A DNA stretch of 64,000 bases from Mesocentrotus franciscanus (GCA_037976565.1 CP137671.1:14011229-14075228); one strand, 5' to 3'. Shown: positions 45,690 through 58,744, counted from the first letter of the stretch. Program-made: numbers and translations. Notes: generated by a model from the letters alone, not told the origin.

Positions 45690-47470
45690 AAACGCAGGGA
45701 ACAAAGTGTAGACGTAGATTTAAGCGCGATTGAGATAGCGGTTGCGTTTAATGATATCGCACCTATTTTGCACCGAGTCCCACCTTGTTTTTGTATGACT
45801 AGGTACGTTTGTAACAATATGAACAATTGTCTAATTTTGTAGAACCATGTCGTTGCTACATACGCACCCCAAAAATATGAAATAAAATAATAATAATAAT
45901 AATAACACAAAAAAATACTGGGGCGGTGATCGAATTCGCTCAAAAGAGACCTCAATTTGTTGGTTTATTCACAATCATTGACAATTCAAGTGTAAAAATT
46001 CAAATATTTCATGTCATTTTAATGTCTATATCCATTATTTTACATCATTTAAACCTAGCGTCCACTAAGGGCGCGGACAAGACGCGGCAAAAAAAAAAAT
46101 GATTCAACAACCGAACCGCGTATTCTTGAAAGATTCCGTTCAATGTCTTTACGATTCTGAAACACAGGCGTTTTCGCACCTTCGGGAGAGGGCAAATTTT
46201 CCGCGAAATTTGGAGACCAAAATATGGACGCGGAAATTAACTTCCTAACACTTCGGCAAAGAAGAAAAAAGAAATAAAAATTGAAAACCTGGAAACTCCC
46301 CTTCGCACGCTCGCCATTTTAAGTATCTAAACTTATTATTTAATGCTGTTCTTAAGAAAGAAATATTGAGATCTACCTGTTTCTTTTCCATATTGATGTC
46401 ATTTCCATATGATATAATGTCTTTCATTATGATTATCTCTCTGTGTCTATCACTCTTTATCCCTGTCTCTATCCATACACCCTCCTCTATTTTACATTTA
46501 TATGTTTCTACTTGCCCATCTCTTGCTGATATTTCCTTGAATTTTCATTTCTTGCTCGTCTTATTTAAAAAAAAAAAAATTGTCTTGTTTGTCTCTCTCT
46601 CTCTCCCTTTCTATCCCTTTCGTTCTCAACCTCTCCGTTTTCTCACCTTTCGCATTCCCTTCTTTACCCTCACAAATAAATGTAGATAAAGAAGATATGA
46701 GAGTGATATAGGTGAGAGATTTGACAATAAGAAAGAGATGTTTGTGTGAAAAGATGAGATACATTTGAAGAGCTTGATTCCAAAAGGAGCTAAATCCATA
46801 TTTTATCAAAATTGAGTTTTTTGTCTTAAACTAATGATTTCCTACATGGGGACAAAATGCACTATATCACATTCTAAAATTTCACCAGGAAGTATGAAAA
46901 ATTTTAGGTACAATATCATGTTTCATTCCAAAAGGAGCTAAATCCAAATCGGTTTCATTCCAAAAGGAGCTTAATTCACTTTGGGTACTTATGAGTAAAT
47001 CACCATTTTTATTTCTCCACTTTCCCTTTAGCAAGGTGTCGCCCTGGACCACTGAGCGATTTTTCGGCCGGCGCAATTTTCCAATTTTCCAATTTTCCAA
47101 TTTTCGGGTGCAAAAAATAAATTTAAAAAATGTGCTCACTACCACCCACCCTCCCCACTGAGTGAATTTTCGGCTGGCGCGATTTTCAAATTTGCGGGGG
47201 AAAATAATAATAATAATTAGTGCTCACTACCCCCAATTTTCGGCCGGCGCGATTTTCAAATTTGCGGAGAAAAAAATTGTGCCCTCCCCGTATAAGAAAT
47301 CCTTGATCCGCGTCTGTATCGATATATTATGTATTTTATTCCGTCATTATCCATGAGAGGGCGAGGGGCGTCATTTTTCACCACGAGTTCGATCCATGCC
47401 TTGGCTGATATGTTTTACGTCATTTGTAGCTTTAAAAAAATCACAAACAATTAGACTTTGATTACTTATT
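45690..47470. other. Interior of the 14-kb element, mixed repeats
   Basis: It holds a CT-rich run (46,430-46,670), three copies of TTCCAAAAGGAGCTAAAT-like sequence (46,778, 46,924, 46,956), and two to three units with TTTTCGGC-GGCGCGATTTTC and GTGCTCACTACC (47,055-47,275). No gene recognised. Confidence 0.55.
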
Positions 47471-48214
47471 GCTTTTTGGCTTTCCTCATTACAACATTGC
47501 ATTCAGCTACATAATTATGTATGAAGAGCTACGGTCAAGGCTTAATGGCACACTTCCTGTCACATACAAAAGAAGCTTACTCTGAATGTAGCCTGCCATT
47601 GACCCTCGCCGGGGACAAAGGTCGTTGCCCTAGCTACAGACAGTGTTGTAGATCCTTACATAATACCTATTGTTCAGGGGGATCCTATGTTCAAGGGGAT
47701 AAAAGTAACACGGCGCAAATGTAACAGCGGCTCCCACCTAGTAGAAGCGCGATGTACGTATACGCCCTGCACAGAGCATGCGCATTTCATTGCCCGACAT
47801 GCTGCCCTGAGGGTAGGCAGGTCAACACATCGAGGATTTTTTACAGCCAAAACATCGGTTTTTGGCACGGGAGTAAAATCTTCAATTACCTAAAATCAAT
47901 TCTGGACAAAATGTGCTTGTGCTATCACTGTCATTTTTAAATGGTCAAAAATAAGATTTTAGGCCTGTATTAGGCGAAATTTCAAGGACGAAATTTAATG
48001 CTAGGATACAAAAAATATAAAATATGGCCGCCCTCCTAGGGGTGCAAATGTAACAACGTTATAACTAGTATAATTTTCCCCACGTAACTGGTATAAATCT
48101 AATGTAAATGAGTCAAGCATATGTCATAGACATAGTTTTTATTAACAATTATTTTATTGGGGTTCTATAAAATACTGTTTAATTGATGAACATCTGTCCA
48201 GCGCGTAATCTTTA

Positions 48215-49178
48215 ATAAAAAATAAAAATAAAAATAAACTCTTTCTGAGGGATATGTGATTTGTAGGTACAACCTTCTACCCCATGCAACCTTATTCCTA
48301 CTATTTAATACGCTAGTTTTCCCGTATATAACATATTGTAATAGTGTATGGGCGAATTGTGGTTCGACAAAAATTAATTCTATTTTTAAACTGCAAAAGA
48401 AAGCCATACGCATTTGTACAGGTTCGCATTTCTTAGCTCACACTGCATGATCCTTTATTCTATAAACTTAAAACACTAAAAAAAAAATCGATTCGAACAC
48501 TATTCAGGTAGCAGTCATTATGTTTAAGTACATTTATAATCAACTTCCACCATCCTTTGATAACTGACATGTTTAGGTTTAATAGTTCTGTTCATTCATA
48601 CCCTACTCGCATATCTGGAAACTAACATCCTACAAATCCCAAATTATCAATAACACACAAATCTGTTAGACATTCTGGTCCGGACATTTGGAATAATTTT
48701 CCCGACAACATAAAGTCTTGTTCAACCATCTACTCCTTAGACACTACACTTAAACGACAAATAATACAATCATACGCTCCCCACTCTTTAAATTAGTATA
48801 TTAAAACCGTGACTTATTTTATTCTTTATCATGCAACTGTTTTCTGCACCTGCAGTTTTCCCAAGAGAGTTAATTATGTCGCCAATTTTTTTTTGTATGA
48901 GGCCGCCATCCATCTCCAGCCCAACCGCTCACGATGGTGGTCTCCTGCGTTCTAAATTACCTCTCTAATTTATTGAAAAATATTTACTATATATTTCTCA
49001 TCTTATTTGTATGCTTCGTACATGTTTATTGTATGATATAATTGTACATGATTTTCTATTTAATTACTTTTGTAAACATTTTATTCATTGTATTTGTTTT
49101 TGTTCGATTTTTGTACTTTGAATTTGAATTTGTATCTTTTCGAACGCAGAAATAAAATCAAACAAACAAACAAACTTT
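48215..49178 (+). mobile_element. LINE 3' fragment, same family as 35,378-37,079
   Basis: The frame LVFPYITYCNSVWANCGSTK and LQKKAIRICTG corresponds to [20 protein letters not shown] in the other copy. Both share GAGGCCGCCATC and GGTCTCCTGC in the 3' region. The tail here is (CAAA)n at 49,158-49,176. It is truncated and contains stops. Confidence 0.8.
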
Positions 49179-49450
49179 ATGTGGTTAAAACTGCCCCAGG
49201 TGTGTTACAATTGCCTCGTGTTGTGGGCCAATTGTAACACTTCACTACCGGTTTTAAAATGATAATGGCTTCAAAATAGCTTGTTTTACTTAACTCAAAC
49301 CTAGTCATATGTCATGCTAAGATATCCATCTTTCATTTCATATAACCTTAAGTAAGTATATAACTATAATAAGTTGATATGTCAGAATTGGAAAAAGGTG
49401 TTACAATTGTCCCCGGTCTCCCCTAAGGATCTAGGCCACTGGCTACACGG

Positions 49451-49736
49451 CAGGGGCGGATCCAGCCGGTGGCGAGGGAGGTACCCCAATTCATGAGAAA
49501 ATATTTAGCAGCGCATAAGTGGGGGTGGGGTAGTGAGCACTATCTTTGTTTTACTCAACAAACCCCTCCCCCAGCAAAAAAAAAGAGGGTAAAATTGTGG
49601 TTACCATCTTTATTGAAACTTTTTTTTCCTAGGGGTGGGGCCCGCCTTTTTTATAGAGAATTTTGTTCGTTACCATCTTTAAAAAAAAGTTATTTTGCAA
49701 GGGTGGGGCCCGAGCCCCACCCTGGATCCGCCACTG
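49451..49736. mobile_element. 286-bp hAT-type MITE
   Basis: The ends are CAGGGGCGGATCCAG and, in reverse complement, CAGTGGCGGATCCAG. The flanking 8-mers CTACACGG (49,443-49,450) and CTACACAG (49,737-49,744) fit an 8-bp target duplication with one change. The neighbouring duplicate at about 50,264-50,290 is unoccupied (GGCTACAGAGTACAGGGAGC). Confidence 0.85.
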
Positions 49737-49814
49737 CTACACAGAACAGTAGCAAGCCGAGAATGAATATAATAAGTGAGTGGCCAACTGTCTTTGTGTT
49801 ACGTTTATCTAGCG

Positions 49815-50690
49815 GTACAGTGCCCCCACAATTTTCAAGTACCCCAAAGTGCTTCTTTTACATAGAACAAGTGCCCTTTCAACTTTGTAAGAAGTGCCCC
49901 TTTGTACATAGGAAAAGTTCCATTTTACTTTGACGAGTGCCCCTATTTATTTGTAGAAGTGCCCCTTCCCCTTTTATGTCATGATCATCATTATTTTGGC
50001 TTTCCATTTTTGGCTTTCCTCTTTTTCGTAAATTACCCTTTACAACATTGCATTCAGCTACATGTATGGAGAGCTACGGTCAAGACTTAATAGCACGCTT
50101 CCTGTCACATACAAAAGAAAATTACTCTGAATGTGGCCTGCCATTGACCCTAGGTACAGGCAGAGATCCTTACATAATACCTTTTGTTCAGGGGATCCCC
50201 TTGAACATAGGATCCCTGAACAATAGGTATTACGTAAGGATCTAATTAAGCCACTGGCTACAGAGTACAGGGAGCAGTAGCAAGTCGAGAATGATATAGA
50301 ATAAGTGAATGGCCAACTGCCTTAGCGTTACGTTTAGCTAGCGGTACAGTGTCCCCTCCCCACTTTTCAACTACCCCAAAAGTGCCCCTTTGTTCGTAGA
50401 AAACGTCCCCATTTTCTCTGACAAGTACCCCTATTAATTTGTAAAAGTGACCCTTCCCCTTTTCAACTCTGATAAGTGCCCCTTTTATTTTGACACGCGC
50501 CCCTTTTCCTTCGACGAGTTCCTATTTTCCTTTGCAATAGGTGTCCATTTTCCATTCTCATAAGTGTCCTTTTTAATCTCTAGTAAGTATCCCTCTTTAG
50601 GTACGAGAAGTGTCCCTCTTCACTTTTGACAAATGCCCCCATTAAAATCTATTAAAATCTGATCGGTGCCCATTTTCTTTCAACTAATGC
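49815..50690. repeat. Degenerate GTGCCCCTTTT arrays
   Basis: Irregular units of about 25-35 bp built on AAGTGCCCCTTTT occur at 49,815-49,975 and 50,345-50,690, between which lies the second copy of the direct duplication. No coding interpretation is credible. Confidence 0.7.
50166..50241. repeat. Hairpin with GGATCC arms
   Basis: AGATCCTTACATAATACC and TGTTCAGGGGATCC pair with GGATCCCTGAACA and GGTATTACGTAAGGATCT. The related copy near 47,650-47,700 shows the loop sequence in the opposite orientation. Confidence 0.8.
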
Positions 50691-51224
50691 TTTTTTCATC
50701 CCCTCTCTCTCTCTCTCTCTCCTTTCTCTCAATATCTTTCCACTGCCACCCCCCCCCCCTTTATCTTCCTCGCGTCTCTTTCTTTCATTGTGTTCCACTC
50801 TTACCCTTTTTTTTCCTCTCCGTTTCATAACCTTTCTACTTCTCAATTCCATTTCTTTCACTATGTATCGCCATTCTTTATTCCTATCACTCTATTTCAC
50901 TCTCTTTTTTCTTCCGGTCAACTTTTTTTTTCGTTTTCCTTTTTTCTCTTTTGCATAGCTTTTTTTTCTTCTTATCTATATCGTGCCCTTTCAACCATAA
51001 TTTTCCTTTGATATATTAATTCCCTTCTCCTCGTAGCTTTCTTTTTTCCTTTACTATTTCATCTATCATGTCTTCCTCTTTCTGACGTTTTCCTACCTTG
51101 TCTCACGGATTAATATACGATACAGGCTAGTAGAAAGTGATCAGGTTTATCCATAAAGATAAAGTACAGTAATTACTTGATGTAGACAAGTGGTGTACAA
51201 AGCAATTACGTGGTTTAAGCAAGT

Positions 51225-51545
51225 GGTGTTAGCAAGACACGATTAAACGATTGTTGCAGCTGGCCGAATCATCCTAGCAATGCCCTCATAACCATTATAA
51301 CTATTTACACGATTACACGATTCAGAGCGACAGTCTTCAATCGTGTACATTTACGATTACACAATTAAACGTTTGTTGCATCTGGTCGAATCATCCCACC
51401 AATGCACTTAACTATTTACACGAGTACACGATTCAGAGCGACAGTCTTCAATCGTGTAAATCTACACGATTACACGGTTACACGATTCAGGTGAATCGTG
51501 TAAACCGTGTAATCCAAAAAATATATTGTGTAATCGTGTTGCGGA
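51225..51545. repeat. ~120-bp tandem repeats rich in TACACGATTA
   Basis: Two main units share AACGATTGTTGCAGCTGG or its variant, CGAATCATCC, ACTATTTACACGA, and GATTCAGAGCGACAGTCTTC followed by AATCGTGTA. They end in overlapping ACACGATT inversions that can fold into a hairpin at about 51,466-51,515. Confidence 0.85.
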
Positions 51546-52705
51546 GATTTTCGGCATGTACTGTATACCGCATAGCGACATTATTTCCCGAGAATGTCAA
51601 CTGCACATAGTCTGCAGGAACAGACTCTATTTTTACGCTAAAAACAAACCAAACAAACATAGCAAGTGCTATCTGTATGAAAAAAAGCATATCATATTTG
51701 AATGGTTGTGAAATAAAATAACAACTCAAAATTGATCTTTATTAGATACAGGAATTTCAGAGTTTTCACGGCTTTCTAAAAGTGTCTCTCTGTCATGCCT
51801 TCTCCCCTAATTCCCCGTGTTGCTATTTGCCATTTCATCGTATTGCCAATGCCAAACTGATGTCAAGCCACCATGTAATAAATTATGTCTTATTCATAGT
51901 GCGGTAAGGTGTAGCGTGGGCCTATGATCCGTATGACACCTTGTTACACCCACAAATGTAATAACGCCCACAAATGTAATAACGCCCACAAATGTAATAA
52001 CACTTTACCCACAAATGTAATAACACCCACAAATGTAATAACACTTTACCCACAAATGTAATAAATTTCACCCACAAATGTAATAACCACTTTACCCACA
52101 AATGTAATAATTTTGAATCACCCACAAATGTAATAATGACTTTACCCACAAATGTAATAAATTTGAAGGGATATTTTGTCGAATTTGTTCAAAACTAAAA
52201 CCCTGTAATAAAGCATGGGTATAGCGCGCAGTCTTTACTCCAGACCCGGTTATTTCAAAAATTAAAAAATCTTCAAAACTAAGACCCCATAATCCTTTTC
52301 CTGTGGAATAACATGAGAATCGAGCGTAGTCTTTCCTCCAGACCCGGTCATTTCAAAAAAAAAAAACAATAAAAAACAAAACAAAAATTCAAATCTAAGA
52401 CCCAACAATCCTCCAAACTAAGACCCTGTAATAAAGCATGGGTTTAGAGCGTTGTCTTTACTCCACACCCGGTTATTTCAAAAATAAAATAAAACAAAAC
52501 AAAACAAAACATTAACTTTAAAACTAAGGCTCCACCATCTTCCAAACTATAAGACCCTGTGATAAAGCATGGGTTTAGAGCGTAGTCTTTACTCCAGACC
52601 CGTTTAATTTTTAAAAAAATCTTCAAAACTAAGACCCCATCATCTTATTCATGTGGAATAACATGAGTATTGAACGTAGTCTTTCCTCTAGACTCGGTTA
52701 TTTCA

Positions 52706-52737
<32 letters not shown>

Positions 52738-53352
52738 ACTTTAAAATTAAGACCCACCATCTTCCAAACTAAGATCCTGTAATAAAGCATGGGTTTAGAG
52801 CATAGTTGTTCTTCCAGACCCGGTTATTTCAAAAATAAAAACAATAAAAAACAAAACAGAAAATTCAAATCTAAGACCCAACAATCCTCCAAACTAAGAC
52901 CCTGTAATAAAGCATGGGTTTAGAGTGTTGTCTTTACTCCACACCCGGTTATTTCAAAAATAAAACAAAACAAAACAAAACAAAACATTAACTTTAAAAC
53001 TAAGGCCCACCATCTTCCAAACTATAAGACCCTGTGATAAAGCATGGGTTTAGAGGGAAGTCTTTACTCCAGTCCCGTTTAATTAAAAAAAAATAAAAAT
53101 CTTCAAAACTAAGACCCCATCATCTTATTCCTGTGGAATAACATGAGTATTGAGCGTAGTCTTTCCTCCAGACCCGGTTATTCAAAAATTAAAAAAAAAA
53201 AAACTTTTAAACTAAGACCCCACCATCTTCCAAACTAAGACCATGTAATAAAGCATGGGTTTAGAGCGTAGTTTTTCTTCCAGACCCGGTTATTTCAAAA
53301 CTGTTTAAAAATCTTCAAAATTAAGACCCCATCATCTTATTCCTGTGGAAGA

Positions 53353-53823
53353 ACGTTGTTGTTGTTGTTGTTTTTTTTATTGGCGTGTTTCATTCAATTA
53401 TGAATATTTACGCCGAATTCAAATCACATTAATTAAATTTAAGAGGAGCAGGAGAAAGAAAGAAAAAAATCTACGCTGCTCAATTTTCGCAATTTTGGAG
53501 ATCCCAGACAGGCTGTCAGCATAAATCGTTGACTATTATGTTTGTATCTTCTGGCCAGCCCGGTTCGGTACATTGAACAGGCTTCTCGGCTTGCATGTAT
53601 GCGTATGCGCAGCCTAGGCCCCTCAATACCAACCATGACTATGCGATGCCTGTCGGTGGGATTGTCTCCTCCGGGAAATAAGACAAAACAAAAGAAAAAG
53701 AAGAAGAAATGGATTGCATTATATGATTTAAACTGAAAATCAAGTTTCAAAATCTCAAATTATGCAGACATTCTGGGCTTTGTGCAAGGTGCAGTTAGTA
53801 AAGTGACATACCTTTCCTTAATT
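53353..53823 (-). mobile_element. Retroposed insertion inside the fold-back left arm
   Basis: It interrupts one A-rich unit between GGAAGAACG and GAGTATTGAGCG. On the minus strand it ends with AATAAAAAAAACAAC and a (CAA)n tail at about 53,356-53,385. It contains a roughly 90-codon open frame (PGGDNPTDRHRIVMV and onward) that I do not recognise; it could be a SINE body or a processed transcript fragment. Confidence 0.6.
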
Positions 53824-54477
53824 GAGTATTGAGCGTAGTCTTTCCTCCAGACCCGGTTATTCAAAAGTTAAAAAAACAAAAACAAAACAAAACAAAACAA
53901 AACAAAACAAAAACCTTTTAAACTAAAACCCCTCCATCTTCCAAATTAAGACCCGGTAATAAAGCATGGGATTAGAGCGAAGTCTTTACTTCAGACTCGG
54001 TTATTTAGAAAAAATGAAAAATCTTCAAACTAAGACCTCACCATCTCATTCCTGTGGAATAACATGGGTATAGGGCGTAGTCTTTCCTCCAGACCCGGTT
54101 ATTTCAAAAGAAATAGAAATTTAAACAAATCTTCGAAACTAAGACCCACCATCTTATTCCTCTTTTTTTTCATTTAAAAATAAATTACATTATTACATAT
54201 GTGGATACAACACGTCACAAATAAATGATTGGTCGGCGGTCACACGAACTGACGAATCAGTCAAAATGGTCCATATATATAACACACAGAGGAGGGACCG
54301 ATTCGATGGTTCGTTGACCGTCGACGATTTTTAATCATGTAAATATTCTAACGCCCACAAATATCCTGGAATTCAATGTTCGTAGAAAAAAGTAATCGAA
54401 TAAGTGACCTTAAATGTATTTAAATATTGACGCTGATTGTTTTATGCATGTGATTATGAAATATGTTCACGATATGT

Positions 54478-54501
54478 AACATATATATATATATATATAT
54501 G
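54478..54501. repeat. (AT)n microsatellite in the fold-back core
   Basis: About ten AT units near the symmetry centre of the 4.55-kb element. Confidence 0.95.
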
Positions 54502-56496
54502 TACGCTATTAGTGACATTGAAACGTTGGATTGCGATGTTATATTTTCATGAGTGCGTGAATGAATTACCTTTCTTCATGTGATGAACGTATCAATTACT
54601 TATACTGAAGACTACCAATTGGTACGCGGTACACGGTGTGAATTCATGAGAACGAAATTTATTCAAAGGCAAATACAAACAAAACACATTTATATTACAG
54701 TTTTCCCTACTTCTGAAACACTCAAGCAGCTATATAAACAAGAACAAGTCTGAAATGATAATCGGTTAACAAGCAAATAACAACGCATACTTTCATATAA
54801 CAAATCATAAATAGCTGTATAACGAGATCACGCGAAACATATTTGCATGTTTTGAATGAACGATTGCAGAACCCTTTGACTGATAAAATATCTATATACT
54901 CTCTCAATCAATGTGAGTAAATTGCAGAGGTTATGGTTTTATAGTGATGCAATGATGGATACATAGATTTTGTAAGATAGAAAGTATTTTATTCCAAACG
55001 AATGAAGAGGTTGTTTCATTAATATACAGACGGTAACAGAACCAAAATAATTATTACGTATAAAAAGGTGGAGTAACTCACATGTCTTTTACAAGCAAAC
55101 AAGGTTATAATTTGGGCAATATTGAACCTGATAACATCAACTGAACTTGATATAAAACGCAAACAACCTAACACGTGACAATTCTTCTAAGCTAGGAAAA
55201 ACAAGAGAACAAGATGCCGAAATACTAAATGTACCTGGCTTTCTGTAACTTAGTATTCGTCCATATAAAACTACTTAACACGTACAACTCCAAAAGTTTT
55301 TCAGTAATACTTTTCAGATGCTTCAAGAGTAGACGGAGTTGAAATGAAGTATGACTGATCAAATTAAACGGGTCTGGAGTAAAGACTACGCTCTAAACCC
55401 ATGCTTTATCACAGGGTCTTATAGTTTGGAAGATGGTGGGGCCTTAGTTTTAAAGTTAATGTTTTGTTTTGTTTTGTTTTGTTTTATTTTTGAAATAACC
55501 GGGTGTGGAGTAAAGACAACGCTCTAAACCCATGCTTTATTACAGGGTCTTAGTTTGGAGGATTGTTGGGTCTTAGATTTGAATTTTTGTTTTGTTTTTT
55601 ATTGTTTTTTATTTTTGAAATAACCGGGTCTGGAAGAAAACTACGCTCTAAACCCATGCTTTATTACAGGGTCTTAGTTTGGAAGATGGTGGGGTCTTAG
55701 TTTAAAAGTTTTTGTTTGTTTTTTACTTTTGAATAACCGGGTCTGGAGGAAAGACTACGCTCAATACTCATGTTATTCCACAGGAATAAGATGATGGGGT
55801 CTTAGTTTTGAAGATTTTTTTTTAATTAAACGGGTCTGGAGTAAAGACTACGCTCTAAACCCATGCTTTATCACAGGGTCTTATAGTTTGGAAGATGGTG
55901 GAGCCTTAGTTTTAAAGTTAATGTTTTGTTTTGTTTTGTTTTATTTTATTTTTGAAATAACCGGGTGTGGAGTAAAGACAACGCTCTAAACCCATGCTTT
56001 ATTACAGGGTCTTAGTTTGGAGGATTGTTGGGTCTTAGATTTGAATTTTTTGTTTTGTTTTTTATTGTTTTTATTTTTGAAATGACCGGGTCTGGAGGAA
56101 AGACTACGCTCGATTCTCATGTTATTCCACAGGAAAAGGATTATGGGGTCTTAGTTTTGAAGATTTTTAAATTTTTGAAATAACCGGGTCTGGAGTAAAG
56201 ACTGCGCGCTATACCCATGCTTTATTACAGGGTTTTAGTTTTGAACAAATTCGACAAAATATCCCTTCAAATTTATTACATTTGTGGGTAAAGTCATTAT
56301 TACATTTGTGGGTGATTCAAAATTATTACATTTGTGGGTAAAGTGGTTATTACATTTGTGGGTGAAATTTATTACATTTGTGGGTAAAGTGTTATTACAT
56401 TTGTGGGTGTTATTACATTTGTGGGTAAAGTGTTATTACATTTGTGGGCGTTATTACATTTGTGGGCGTTATTACATTTGTGGGTGTAACACACCT

Positions 56497-57010
56497 CCCG
56501 GGATGGGAATCTTGACATTAGCTGTTCTCTCTCTTTTAAAAGCCTAATTTCTTCTTAGTTTTTTTTCGTCTTTCAAAAACCTAAGATTAATGATACAAAC
56601 GCGGATTTTTGTTCTCTTCTTCTAAAACCGCAAACTTGTGATCGACAAATTTCATATTTGCTCTTTTAAAATTGAAGTTTATTTTGTGTTCACTTTGTAC
56701 TTTTATCCAACAGCGAGGTTAGCTCGATTTTTTCTTCTTCTTGTTCCCTACTTTCATTCTTTCCTATAGGAAATCATATGCCATGCCGATACAACAACAT
56801 GATCTAAAATATTCACCCATTCTAATAACCACAGACTTTGGGTGATTCAAGTTAGGCAGCCATAATCCGCACCTTAACAATAGAATCTGGCAAGCCGGAC
56901 AAAAGCTATCAAACAATAGCGTTGCGTAGTAAAAAGCTATATGACAATAGTCTTGTCCAGGAGAATAATGAGAAGGGAAAAGAAAGAAAGGGGATAATAA
57001 CATAAGAAGG
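56497..57010. other. Non-coding interval in the 14-kb element
   Basis: AT-rich with short T-rich runs; no gene or element recognised. Confidence 0.5.
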
Positions 57011-57109
57011 TGTTTTTTACCGGGAAAGGAGCGGGGGGATGCAATTTCGTCTTCTTTCTCTCTAATAATTTAATGAAACGTGAACGCTTCGACTTGGTTA
57101 CCCCACCCA

Positions 57110-57925
57110 ACATCCCCCTCTCTCTTTTACTCCCACCCATCTTCTCTCAGACTCTTACCCCCTCTCCCCCGTTTCTTTTGTTTCCCTTTTTCCTTTTTTT
57201 TCTTCTTTTCTTTCGTCTCCTTCCTCATTTTTTCTTTTTCACTTTCTTTCTTCCCTTCTCTTTTCTTTCTTTCCTTTCTTTTCCTTTTTCCTTTTTTTCT
57301 TTTCTTTCCCTTTCCTTCTCATTTTCCCCTCCTCCTTTTCTCATTTTTTCCCGACAGCAGCGAAATGTTTCCGACAATATCCTAACAGGGGGTGTTGCAC
57401 CACACCCCTTTAGCGACGCCCCTGGTTGTTATTCCATTATTCTTTTAAAAGAAATGCAATTTCTCATGCTCCCGCACCTATCTTCTATCGTTGTTTAATT
57501 TTTTTTTCATTTTTCTTTCTTCCTCCTTTTTATAAATTTTGGGGGGGGGGGGCTACATGCCTGGCAAGAGGGACCCCATTTTATGCACACCGCAAAATTG
57601 CGTGCACCCCCGCCCCTTTCCCGGTAAAACAAAAACATTTTTAGAATATCATCCCCCTTTCTTTCTTTTCCCTTCTCATTATTCTCATTTTTTCCTATTT
57701 TCCCTTCTCCGTCTTTCCCCTTTCTTCCTTTTCTGCCTTTTTCTCCTCTCTCTCTTCCCCTTTCTCTCTTTCCCCCTTCTTTTTCTCCTCTTCCGTTTTC
57801 TCTCCTTCCTCTTTTCTTCTTCTTTCTCTCTTCCCTTTTCTTTCTTTTTCCCCTCCTTTTTCTTTCCCCTCCTTTTCTCCTTTTCTCACTTTTTCTTTTT
57901 CCCCTTCCGCCTCCCCCTTTTTTAC
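57110..57925. repeat. Long polypyrimidine tract
   Basis: Roughly 800 bp that are almost entirely T and C on the plus strand (57,110-57,350 and 57,655-57,925), separated by a more mixed stretch. The long Phe/Leu/Ser/Pro reading frames across it are low-complexity artefacts. Confidence 0.9.
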
Positions 57926-58354
57926 CATGGGGGCACGCCCCTGTGTCCCCCAGAATCCGCCACTGGTATAGTTGTATAGTTGTACAGTTTCCTGCGTTCT
58001 GATTAGCCGGCTGGATAGACGTATAGTTATATAGTTGTATAGTTGTACGTGTAGTGGCATACTTGGCCCGCCATATTTACCCCGACTAGCTCTTAACACG
58101 ACCGTTACCCTAGAGTAACTTGCCTCCGTCTGGACAAGACTTAAATATGCTTCATTGTTGAGCTTTCAGTTGACATGTTTGTTATCATTTATGTCTATTT
58201 AATCCACAAATGACCGATACAGGTGTACGTTAGATTATATATTTCTTCGAAAGACAAAGTACCCCTGATTTCTAGACTGCGAACTATATCTTTCAAACGC
58301 AACGCATCAGAACTTGAAAACATGACGGCGGCATATGTAATATAATATAATATT

Positions 58355-58450
58355 ATCTGTCTCGCCTCGACTTGACAAAGACAATTATCTCCCGGAATTG
58401 ACAAAGATAATTTATCTCCCTCACCGCGACTTTGACAAAGATAATATTTT
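58355..58450. repeat. Three short tandem units with TTGACAAAGATAAT
   Basis: Units of about 30 bp: CTTGACAAAGACAATTATCT, ATTGACAAAGATAATTTATC, CTTTGACAAAGATAATAT. A two-fold TATAGTTGTATAGTTGTA motif lies nearby at 57,966-58,048. Confidence 0.75.
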
Positions 58451-58744
58451 TTTCGGGCATAGTTAAAAATACGACTTCACTTTCAACCAATCAGATGACA
58501 GTTTTAGGAAATATTCTTAAAGGTATATAATAGGATTTATTGATAAAGGCATATCAGAAAATAAAGACCACTTATATTTGTCTTTAGTGACTTGTTGTTG
58601 TTGGGTTTGGAAGGCTGTCCAATCTGAAAAGATTATTTCCACCTGGCTATACTGTTTTTTCGAGTTATTGATCCGTGATGAATAGATGGAACTGTTTCTT
58701 TTTCCTCTGACGAATTAAATTCTAGTTTATAAAGATATCGTCTG

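Larger units (their letters stand above)
47475..50330. repeat. Direct duplication inside the 14-kb element, first copy interrupted
   Basis: 47,475-47,700 matches 50,000-50,215 (AACATTGCATTCAGCTACAT, GAGCTACGGTCAAG, CTTCCTGTCACATACAAAAG). After an interruption, 49,428-49,450 and 49,737-49,800 match 50,240-50,330. The interruption at about 47,700-49,428 has inverted end words (GGGGATAAAAGTAACAC; reversed right end GGGGAGACC...TGTAACAC) and carries a LINE fragment. The reading frames across it are not credible genes. Confidence 0.7.
51942..56491. mobile_element. 4.55-kb fold-back element with 16-bp repeat arrays
   Basis: The termini TGTTACACCC and GGGTGTAACA are flanked by an exact 5-bp duplication CACCT (51,937-51,941 and 56,492-56,496). 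The outer arms are CCCACAAATGTAATAAC arrays (51,942-52,160 and, inverted, 56,270-56,491). The inner arms are about 13 units (left) and 8 units (right) of an A-rich repeat of about 110 bp with CTCCAGACCCGGTTATTTC. A unique core (54,160-55,360) contains the 265-bp block shared with the 6,108-7,848 element, which is therefore an internally shortened relative. No transposase frame was found in the core. Confidence 0.9.

Noticed and set aside
49469..49933. 154-codon plus-strand frame
   Set aside because: Runs through the hAT MITE and the GTGCCCC repeats.
57010..57979. Long Phe/Leu/Ser/Pro frames in 57-58 kb
   Set aside because: Low-complexity polypyrimidine DNA; overlapping frames on both strands look equally open.
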